Assembly (NCBI GenBank): GCA_963575645.1
Contig: OY754470.1
Location: 8,006,501-8,070,500 of the forward strand
Length of the DNA: 64,000 bases
Direction: 5' to 3'
Source of the DNA: Xanthostigma xanthostigma
Lineage: Eukaryota; Arthropoda; Insecta; Raphidioptera; Raphidiidae
This document shows, one piece after another, positions 33,601 through 45,600 of the stretch. The translations under genes and the position numbers were made by a program. The notes beneath the pieces are model-generated. The model was not told where the DNA came from and did no database searches. It saw only the letters and a program-made list of their open reading frames with translations. The stretch's first letter is position 1. Each line of letters begins with the position of its first letter.

Positions 33601-36600
33601 GTAATGTGGCGGCACTAAGGTAAATCCGGTGCTGCAATTCATAAATCCATCCACTTAGCGGTGGCTTGGAGAGGGTGCAATCAGTCAAAAATTTAGAACA
33701 ACGAACGTTCTAAGCCGTTGCACATTTTCATTTCATTGAGCCAGTGGCCGCATGAGAAGTTTCATTTAAAAAATTGCGAGAACTTACATCAAAACCTATC
33801 GACGGATTACATGGTGGCATTTCTTCAAGAGTAACTTCGTCAGAAGTTTGATTGATCATATTTAGAGTAAGATTCATACAGTCAGCCTCCGAGCTCAACA
33901 CGAACTGAAAACAATCACATCACGTTTATACTTTTAATCTACATAACTATTTTTGAGATATGTTTAAAAAGAAAGACTTACGACTGGTGACATGGCCGTG
34001 GCATAAACACACAGAATTGTTAAAAGTGATAACAGCTGTGCTATATTTCTGTTTCGATGAATTGTCTTTGAAGCAGACATAATTTTTTTATTTGAACTCT
34101 GAAAGTTAAATATTAAAATTACACAGTTTCACATTTCATAAAAATATTGAAAAAGTATTTTTGTTTGTCTAATTGGGCTTTTGAATGAAATTTTTTTTTG
34201 TCATAAATGGAAAGATCGTATATAAGTTTTATAACAAAACTATTTTTCTTTTTTTTATTTTCGTTATAATTCAAAAGTTATATCAAATTAAAAATACATT
34301 TTTGTACCCAGTTCCGAGAGCGCGCCGACATTTCCCGAACATAATGTGACGTCATAATGGTAATTTATATTATAATAATACATGCAGAAGCCATTGATAG
34401 TAGGTATACATTTTACCATTATGACGTCACAACTGTCAAAAACAATTTTAGTGCGTTTGCAGTCACGTGATTTTTTTTAATATTTTATCAATTTTAAATT
34501 GCTTATAATTAATTTAAAAAAAGTTTTTTGAAAGTTTTTCGCATCGATTATCAATATTATTTATAATAAAGTTTTAAAATACAATAAAAAAATCGATAAT
34601 TATTTTTTTTTCAAAAGCCTAATTATAGTTAAAGAGACGGTGACAGAAACTCTCTTTCGTGTAGGTTGGGGTTTAGCGCGTTGCGAAACGACGCTGGGGC
34701 GCTTTAAAAACGGCAAAAATCAAGATTTAGAAAATTGCAGAAAATGACTGAAATAGAGCTCCGTTTCCTGAATCTTTTCATCTAAAAAACGTAAAATTTG
34801 TCAACTATCATGCACATACGAGCTATTACAGAACCAACGACGATAATATAGTCGTTGGTTATACTTATATATTATATCAAAAGGTTTACAGTAGAGCTCA
34901 TGCCGGAACTAATCAACTCTTGTATTTTCAACTTCTCCTCCATCCTCACTTCGTGCCAGTGATAGCTTACAACTTTATTTAATTTAAGGTTTAACGTTGT
35001 CAAATTATTGTGCAATAATATTTTTGGTGAACAATTTTTTTTATTTATCCCCTTGATAACTTTCTTTAAAAAATATAAAAAAAATCAAGAAAATGTGTGG
35101 TTTATTATAGTTACTTACTTTAAAATCTTCTGAAAATACTATAAAAGGGATCACAGATAAGACGAATGTTGATACTACAAAGCAGATAATACTATATACA
35201 GTCCTGAAAAAGAAAACATATTCTATTTTTATTGTGAACACTAAAGTGACAATGATTTAAAAAAGAGATCAGTTTCGAAAATGTTTCAAACGTGCTCAAT
35301 CACTCTTGAGAAGAAGTTATTAATGGAATGGCACTGGATTTGCCGTCTACATTATTCCAGTTGTACTTGATTGATCGCACTGGATTCAAAAGTAGACCGC
35401 GAATCCAGTTACTGGACTGGAATGCTTACTGGATCCAGTGCATTCCAGTGAGGGTTTACATTATTCCAGTTGCAATCCAGCACTGGACTGGATCGCTGGA
35501 CTGGAATAATGTAAACCGGGCATTAGGTCCGATTTTATAGACAGTCAAATTTTCAATGGAAGCATTGATTGTAAAATTCAATGTTTTTCTTAAAAATCTA
35601 TACTTTTTAACATTTTTCATCAATTTGATTTTTTTTATAAACTGAACATATTAGAGATGGGGGCCCATAAGCAAGAAATGCTTAGGGCATCAAGGAGTCT
35701 TAATCCGGCACTGCATAGGGGTTAGGACAAAAACGTTATTTTATATACTGCGTACACAATCACCTAGAATACCTAGAATTGCGGATTTTTATTTTAAGAT
35801 AAATAAAATGAAGAAACAAAAATAATACTTACAAAGGCAACGCAACGGCCTCCATTATCGATATTGATATAAAACAAACAATCGATGTGAAAAAGTACAT
35901 GCTGAGCATTCTATCTCTCTCTTTTGTGTACTGAAAATAAACAAATAAACATCGTCTTGTAGAAATTAATTTAAATTCTACAAAGAATTGATGGTAGAGG
36001 AAGTAGTTTTGCTGTAAGGGTTGAAAATTAACAAATGAATAATTCATAGTCTAGTAGGTTACTTGTTATTTTATTACGAGTTTTAAATAACCCCCCTCTC
36101 TCCCCCATAAAACTTTATTACACGCCCCCGATCGTATGTTTTACCCGAGAATGATATTATGTTTTCCATGCGTCTAGAATAAATTATGTATCTATATTAA
36201 TATATAAAGCTGAAGAGTTTGTTTGTTTGGTTGAACGCGCTAATCTCAGGAACTACTGGTTCGAATTGAATTTTTTTTTGTTGGATAGCCCATTTATCGA
36301 GGAAGGCTATAGGCTATATAATATCACGCTACGACCATTAGGAGCGGAGCATTAATGAAAAATGTTGCAAAATGTAACTCAAAATTTGTCCGTCCGACAA
36401 AAACTTTTGAACGGTAACTCCGATCATCATGAAATTTGGACACAACATTCATCTTGGTAAGCTAAGATGAATGTGCGTACTCATGTCCCTCCCTCCCATT
36501 CGTTCTTTTGCACCCGGGTGAAACCGGGCGGGACCGCTAGTGCATTTTTTGCTAAATAAAAAAAAAATATTAACAACGTTGCGTGATAATTCATTTTGAC

Positions 36601-39600
36601 ATAATTATAGAGTTTACAGGTGAGAGAGGCCTCTTAAATGGAGACAAACATTTTCCCTAAATATATGTTTTCCTTTAATATAAAGTTTTTGATTGTTTTT
36701 ATGTGACGGCAAAAAAATTGACACGTGTGTTTGAAATGTTTATACTACGTCTTTTGCTTTATGACATGTTGATAAACACAGTTGACGAATGCGGGCTTTT
36801 GATTGGTTGAATAGCAGTAAAATGAAATCTGATGTACAGTAAAACTTCAATAGGATCAGGCAGTAATCACATTTCATATTAAGGTAAAAATTTCGAAATT
36901 TGCCAACACGACGGGAGACTGCGAGACAGATCCCCAAATGGTCAGAGTGCCCGTCGGCAAAAATTTTACTGATACATACTCTCCCCAAATTTTGTATATG
37001 GCTTCATTAGACCTAGTCTAACACCTATTTCCTCTATGACTTTTCTTGATTTTGGGGCGTTTTCCCTCTAAACTTTCCGAAAGATGTCATTTTGACGACA
37101 TGTAAAAAATTTATAGATACTGTTTGTTTTTTAATTGGATAGCTTAAAAACTTCAACCAAAACGCTAAAATAATGTTCTCTGACAAATAACATGAACCAT
37201 TTAAAATGGTTCGATATATTCGAGGTGTCAGACATTTTAAATGGTTCATGTTATTTGTCAGAGAACATTATTTTAGCGTTTTGGTTGAAGTTTTTAAGCT
37301 ATCCAATTAAAAAACAAACAGTATCTATAAATTTTTTATAGCCTTAACTACAAATGTACGATTTTTGGATTTTTCCCTTTACTTGTGCTATAAGATATTG
37401 CTTCTTGTCAAGTTTCATGATTCTAGGTCAACGGGAAGTATGTTTTGATTTCCAAGAGTCTTGGCAGACAGACAGACGGACAACAAAGTGATCGTATAAG
37501 AGTTCCTTTCTTTCTTTTGAGGTACGGAACCCTAAAAAAGGGTAGCAGCAGTGATGGGAAAAGGAGGTGGTGATAGACAAGAGAGATAAAAACGCAACAG
37601 TATATAGATTAAAATGGATTTTGGTAACAGCGAGTATATTTTGTTCCTCCTCCGCCATGTGTATAAAGGTTGTTATATGCCGACATTTTTATATTCGAGT
37701 GTGGTCAAATATCTATACAGACTTTATAACATGCTGTCAAACCCTCATCAACATTCTACAAAGTGCGAAATGAACAGTGAGGAAAGATCGCATTCGTATT
37801 CCTTATGTAATATCTGTCACACAAACTGTGTAGAAACTTTGTGAACTTTTTTTATTACAAGCTGTTACAACCAATACTTAAATATACAAAATTTAACTTT
37901 CTGAATCCGTATTGTGCAAACTTTTTTTAAACAACTTTATACTGTACTGATCCGATTCAACTTTTTCTTGCTGTTAGAGTTGTACGTATTAATTATTATG
38001 TTTAATACTAAATTGATACTTCCGCCAGTTCTCTGATTAGAATCTAGGAACTAGACTAGGCGTCGGCAACCTATAACCCACGGGTCATCAAGTGACCCAT
38101 CTACTTGTTGAGTTTCGCAAGTCTGATTGTCTGATATATAAAAACAAACTATAAAATATAAACATGAAACAAACACTGAGTAAAAGGGGCGTTCGCAAAT
38201 AACGTGAGGCGTTTAGGGGGGAGCCGAACCTCATCCGATCTCACGTGGGGGAGAGGGAGGGTTTCGGCAAATATCACGTAATTTTTTCCCGCAAGAAACA
38301 GTGTAAAACTGGGTTAAATTAAGTAAAAAATATTTCTCCACTAAAATATGGCTAAAGCATATGCAATAATATTTATGGCGATTAATAATATGTTTCTATC
38401 ATTCTAGACTATGTTCTTTAAGAAGTTTTTAAAATACTTAACTAGTCTTAATAAATAAAAAGAATTAAGCAAATTATGTTTTTGACGTGATACCGTCTTA
38501 TAAATTGATGAAACACCGGCTGCATGCACGAAAAAGTGTAATGTTCCGAAAAGTGTAACTCATAAAAGTATGCAATTTTTCATCAATGTTTCTTTATGAC
38601 GTTATCACGTAAAACTATCGTCCGTAAACCGACTTTACAGACAACCAATTTTTTAAATAAATCGAACGCAATCAAGCACAGATTTACGTATTTACATTAA
38701 AAATACGCATTTTGATAAATCTTACGTGAGATAGAGGGGGATGTGGTCGTCGAGTAAAATCTCACGGGGGGAAAAATCGCCAAATATGCCTCACGTAATT
38801 TATGAACGCCCCCAAATATGAATAAGAAAGTTAACATTTTGTTTTTCTATATTTTGACTTTAATATTCACTATAGTGGACTATTTTTAAAATGAAAATAC
38901 CGTCTTGTTAATAGTCATATTTTGGTTGATTTTGACCCGAAGCAAAAAAGGTTGCCGACGTCTGTAACAGACAATGACGGAATCCAAAAAATGTTTTTTT
39001 TTTCAAGTTTTTTTTTCGGAACTGAATATTCTCAAAGGGCTTTTGATTTGTATATTATAAATTAAAGAACTGTTTGATAGAAGAAAAAGTCGACGTTCTC
39101 GCTGTATTTGATGAACGTACAGTACATTTTCCCCATATTTGACGCACTGTGGCAACTGTGTTTCTGTTTCAATCATCTGTTGATGAAGGCTTATTATTAA
39201 ACCCGGGGTTATTTGTCATACCTTTTGTTCTACGTCACGTCTTCGGAATGTAAGCAGCAACGGCTTGCAGTGCTCCGACCTTAATCTGTCGATACTGCGA
39301 GCATCTATGGCTCTCATTAAGTAATCATTCACTTCATCCTCAGGATTTTTGTCTTCGTTCTTCTCCGGTAAACCCAAACCTAACCTGGAGGAGAGACTGA
39401 TCAACACAGTATGTGTGCATTAATAATTCCAAATACCATTCGCACTAGCTTAGTGTATAATTTTAATTTTAGGCTTTATGCACACGGATCTACTCAAAAT
39501 AAACGGAACTGGTTTGTGGTTGAAATTGCTAACCGGTTACTAAGTCAGCAGTGATCGAAATCGACAGTTTCTTCTGGTGTGGTCATGAAATGCACATCAT

Positions 39601-42600
39601 CGCAATCGCAGTGTCTCATTCAATTACAAAGGTTCTGGCTCATCGCGAATTGGTTAATGATCAGTTTCTAGTAGCTCCGTGTGTATATGGCCTTAGAGTC
39701 GAAGCTGGCAGATTACACAAAATCGCAAAATATGGCGTATAACCATTACAAGTTAGTCTATAGATTTCTCGATAAAAGTGTTTTAGATTCTTCTACACTT
39801 GGGAGTAACTCCTCAAAGAAGAGATAATTTCTTCATACTTGATAACATCAATGCCAACATTTTAAAAACACTTGTGAATAATTAGCCAATTGAACTATTG
39901 CGTACGATTTAACATGAAAAAAATATTATGGGTATATTCCATGATAGGATGTGTTAAGGAGGTTGAGCCGTTTTACGAAGATAATGAAAAAAATCTAAAA
40001 TAAAGTTTTTTTAATAGATTTTCTTATGACAAAATTTTCTATAAAAAATCCAAAATCATTAGGAGATTTATAAAGATAAAAATAAAAAAAAACTTTTACA
40101 TGTAGTCTTATGGAAAATATGTCAAGCTAGCATGCAAACTGTTCATTTTATTTTTTTGCAAATAACCAAATAATGTCAGCAGTTCCGAAAACTATCTATG
40201 TAAAGCATCGATGTCTTACGCATATTTTAATATTTTTTCCAATTTAATTAGGAGACTTTTAATCAATAAAAAAAATTATTAAACCTTAGCACTTTTCGAT
40301 TATGGACTTTTATTCTTGACAGATTTAACAATTTTAACTGAATTTTCAACTTTGTAATGATTTAATTTTAATTACTTCTAATTTATTTTTTCAATTATTT
40401 ACTGCAAAAAATATGTAAAATACAGATATTTACATAAATTTATTTTTTTAACCTAACTTTGTACAAAAAATACAAAAGTTAGTCCATCAAGTATAAAGTA
40501 CTGAAATAATTAATTAATATTAAAAATTAATTATTTATTTATGCCTTTATGACAATAATTTATTGGTATCATCGACTTATAAACTATAAAAGTTCCCATT
40601 TAGAATTCGACTTACTTTTGATTGGGACTGTAACGGATCAACCTCCTTAAGACAATATTTAGTAAAAACATGCATTTTTATTTATTGAAAGTTTTAACAC
40701 AGAACATAAAAACCAACATTAAATTTCGTGATCTTTAGCTTTAGGAAGGTTGGCAAATTAGTAAGCTATCAGATCATGGAAAAATTCGGGCCAAAAGAGA
40801 GAATATATATTTTTTTTTAATTCCTTACTCCCAAATTTCTGATTTTTGTAAAAAGAAAACCGAAATAGATTTTCTCGAAAATGACGGATTTCCAACCCCC
40901 AAATGATAGAGATTAAATCATTCCAAATCAGTCATAGTTTCTTCTCCCGAGAAGAATACGAGCAATTACCGGTCATCTTGTATATGACAATATTAAAAAA
41001 ACAGTTTTGCCAATATTATGACTGATGTTAAGAGAATGAGATGTAAAAAAATATTAAGATATCGTAGTTGGTTCAGTAATACCTCCTATGTGCAAAAAGT
41101 AAAATTTGCAGGAAAGTACAAAAAGTGGTTATTTCAGCAATGGATGGTAATTTCAGAGGTATATTACTAATTCATACTTATCTTCACTATACATGTTTAA
41201 TTAAGACGAAGTATTTTCTTAAAAAATATTTAGCGTTAATTTCGGATTTATTGGCACATGGGAGGAATTATTTGATAAAACTTTTCACAAAAGAATTATT
41301 TCCTCTTGTTAGTTACTGTAAAATTAATTTGGAGGTATTACTAATGTATAGAGCTCCGTTTCCTGAATCTTCTTTATCTAAAAAACGTAAAATCTGCCAA
41401 CTATTAGCTATTACAGAACCAACGACGATATGATATAATTTTAACGGTAATATCATCATTTCGCCACACGACAATAGTTGTGTGTGTAGGTCAAAAGTCA
41501 TTTTGTACGTTTTATTATATACAATAAAATTTATTATTATTATTATTATTATTACTATTATTATTATTTATGTGTAATCTGACAGTGTGTAGACTCACAG
41601 CTTGGACATAAATACCTACTTACTTGGACGAATGTTTTCCATGCTGAGAGCCGTGTCCCATAACCCGCATCTCCTTAGAAATATTGCCATTCATTGAGAA
41701 AGTGTGGTGCGGCTTTTTTTCCTTTTAAAATTTCAACATAAATTATTTGAAGAAATGTCAAAAATTATCTCAAAAAAAAATTAACTGAGAATAAAGTTTA
41801 CGCTATCACGATAATGAAAAGAAATATAAACAAATTATATATGGTGTTCAAAAATTAGACAAACCAACGTTGGAACGTGGCCTATTAAGCAGTAGGGTCA
41901 AGTTGCCAACAGTGGATCACTTTTTTTCTATTGGCTATATCATAAAATTTTAAGGTACCAAGAAAACTAAAATATGGCATCTGAATAGTGTGGTTATTTT
42001 ATTTTAAGTTTTCATTATTTTTTTTGCATTATCTACAAAGGAAAATGTTTTATAAAAGTTTTTTTTTATTAGTACAAAATGATTCACTGTGTACTGCTAG
42101 ATGGGTACAGTGGTTCAGCCTTGAGTATACAGTGTCTCGTGTATAGGATTACACGGAATCATTATAATTAAAAATGGGTTTTATCGATGCTTTATCAAAG
42201 AAATGAAATAAAAATGCAGACATTAAGTGGTTGATTAGTAAAATGTTAGGTTACTTACCATACTTACCTATCTAATAAGTAAAATTCCATTATCATATTA
42301 TTTTCATATCATATTAATATTATAAATGCGAATGTAAGTTTGTTTGTTACGCTTTCACGCAAAAACTACTTAACCGATCATCATGAAACTTTGCACATAC
42401 ACTCTTGAAGGTATTAGAAGTAACATAGGATACTTTTTATTAAAAAAAAATAAAAATTTTTTACGAAAAATAAGAAAGGGTTGAAAACATTTTTTGGGCC
42501 CAAAAATACCGAAAAATTTCTCCGAATCGTTTCAAAATTGAAATTTAACCCTTTAGTAATGATTAAAATGTGCTATTAAAATTTCATTAAAATCGGCCCG

Positions 42601-45600
42601 ACAGGACCGGACTTACAAATTTTATGAAAACGAAATATTATAAATGCGAATGTAAGTTTGTTTGTTACGCTTTCACGCAAAAACTACTTAACCGATCATC
42701 ATGAAACTTTGCACATACACTCTTGAAGGTATTAGAAGTAACATAGGATACTTTTTATTAAAAAAAAATAAAATTTTTTTACGAAAAATAAGAAAATTGT
42801 TTGTCAAAATATGTGCAATACCTCAATCCCTGATATGCATGTCAAAAGTCGATTTCCATCTCAATCGCGGGCGTAGCCGCGGGTAGCGGCTAGTTTTTAA
42901 TAAATTTGTAATTTTTGCAGTATTGTAATCATTTTGTAGTGATAATAGCCACAGCAGCCGATCCACTTGTTTTCTTTTTTTTTAAATAAAAAAAAAATGT
43001 TAGATACTGAGTGGATCATGATTCATTGTCTACTCAGTCTACTTGAACCACTGTGTACTGACCGGTTATTTTGATATCTCACGTCAAAAATTTTAACTTT
43101 AGGTTTGGATTATAATTGTTACGTTACAATGTACCTAAATATATGCAGTTTACAATGAACCAAAATATGCAAATAAGTAGTACCCTCGATTGACTAAAGT
43201 ACGATGAAGCTTATTTCGTAAAAAAAAGTTTTGACACATAAAAACAAACAATTACATGTATCACTTGAACTGAAAAGCACACGTGGCTGACGTTTACTAT
43301 AGACAACTTCGCGTCAAATATACATTCTTATATTATGAAAAGAATGGCGTTATAGATCAATCTTATTTCATTTTTAGCAATGATTCACTGTATCCGCCTG
43401 AGCCACTGTTTACAACTTGACCCTATTGAAAAACTGTAGTGCAATATAAAAGTCTCTTTTGAAATAGGAAAAGTAGTCCCATGCCTGTATTTAAGATTAT
43501 AATTACCGCTGCACGATAAGTGTCTCCAGGAACGATTAGGTATGTTTCAATGTTATGATCCTTGAGATACGTGTTGCGTTCTCCCCCATGTCCTGGTTCA
43601 ACTTGGTAATCATCTCCCAAACACATCAACGTTTCCTTCGTTATATGGACTCTCCTGAATAAAAATGAGACACTATTTTAGATATTTTTTTTTATAAAAA
43701 TTGCTAGCCTTTATCCTTACTTATCCAAATCAATGTTTTATTGAACATTTTAAAAATCAAATTCACCTCCTACTTATGCGCAGATTATGGTACCATCATT
43801 TTCCGCGGATAGTAACCAACCACTAATGAACCTCAGACATATTTTTTTTGAACACTCAGTACATTTTCTCATTCATAATGCACTGAACCTTTCATGTTTG
43901 TTTTTAAATTATCTTTATTGTTGACAGCTTATCTTTTGTTTAGCACTGTTTTCGAATTGGCGTCAGAAAATTTTATTGTAAATAAATGGTGGAAGAACAG
44001 GTATTATGGTGGAAGTAAAGAAACATAGTGGAATGATTGATTTTGACCTTTTTGCGAGTTTTAATGTTTATATTTTTATTGAATTGATAGGATAATACTG
44101 TTTACCAATGCATCTATCAAAGCATACAATGGCTAATGAACTGAACGATTGCATGTACAGAATGATTTTTAAGTTGAATCTTCTTTTTTAACTGCGTGTA
44201 GAAATCAAATAGACGAACAAATATTTTATGTAATTTTTTTTATCAAAACTAAAAGCTAAGAGAGAAACATCCGTTCAATATTTAATTAAATTTTATTTAT
44301 TTAATTCAAAAGCTTGGTTAATACACGCGACGAAATGATAGCACAAATCGAAAATGCATCCCAAATAATTCGCGGAATGCCCTTATCGCTACTACAAGCA
44401 TGTACAGAAGCATGGATACGACGCACGCATCTTTGTGTCCAACAAAACTGGGACAACTTCGAGCATTTTTTGTGAATACCGGATAATGACATAACATATT
44501 TCCATAGTGACATAACATAACGCCAGGACCGACCTCAAAATTTGATAAAACATTAAAAGACCGTTCCTCTTTCATTTTTGAGTTTTGATAAAAAAAGTTA
44601 CATGAAATATTTGTTCGCCTATTTGATTTCTACACGCTGTTAAAAAAAGAATCAACTTAAAAATCACCTGTATACAGTATTATAAAGAATGTTTCAAAAA
44701 ATGTGTCGGAAAATAAAAGTGTATTTCTTCGGCTAATTCTAAGAAAAAACGTTCCGTACACGCACCGTTTGTGAGATACAACAAACAAAACAATTTTTTT
44801 TTTTGTTTTTTGACGTATTTCAAGAACGGTTTGAGATACAAAATTCAGCTTTTGTAAACATCTTATCATTAATATTGTTGCGTGCCCCCTGTTGGGACGA
44901 CTATGGGTTCTGTAGAATCTTCTAGCAACAACAACAATGGAAAACAGGTAGCTCAGAATACCCGATCTTCATAGACGGACTAGAACAGTTTTGTTACAAT
45001 ATTAGCTACTTTTTAAGCTTTTATTCAATTTTTTTCATATGTGCCAAAGACGGGTATTTTTGCCTCCAATTTCTATGACACTGGGAAAATTGGCACTTTG
45101 TAAAACCGCAAACATTTTCTACACAAAAAAGGTCTACTTTATTATTTTTTTTGTAACATCCAGACTGGGTACCTATATGCGTTCAGTTGGTCATAAATTC
45201 TTGTCTGCCAGCTATATAAAAAATAGATAAATATACTTACCCAGGAATTCCGCCACTTTCCATGTAGTTGGCAAGCGTGACATCATTGGACCAAACGTCG
45301 AACTGCCATTTGCGCAGGCCCAGTACGCCGCAGTGTACGCGACCCGTGTGGATTCCTACGCGCATATTAACGTTCACCGCCATCACCTCACGAACTAACC
45401 TGTTGCACAATTTTAAACAATACATTTTTGGCTATACCTAAAACAAACTCGCTTATGTTGCATTTTTGATAAAATAATATTAGATGGTAGACAGAGATAT
45501 TATCGTAACGAGACGCCACTGTAAGCAATACAATACAATACGTGCATTGTTATCGGAACCGCAACAATACGCACATTGTTGTCGGAACCGCATGGACAAC

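Larger units (their letters stand above)
38061..38960. mobile_element. outer element of a three-level nest
   Basis: Ends CGTCGGCAACCT and AGGTTGCCGACG are exact 12-bp inverted repeats, enclosing 38186-38812. Confidence 0.65.

Noticed and set aside
34346..34430. CRE (TGACGTCA) enhancer pair
   Set aside because: The motif is simply part of both hairpin arms; no promoter nearby.
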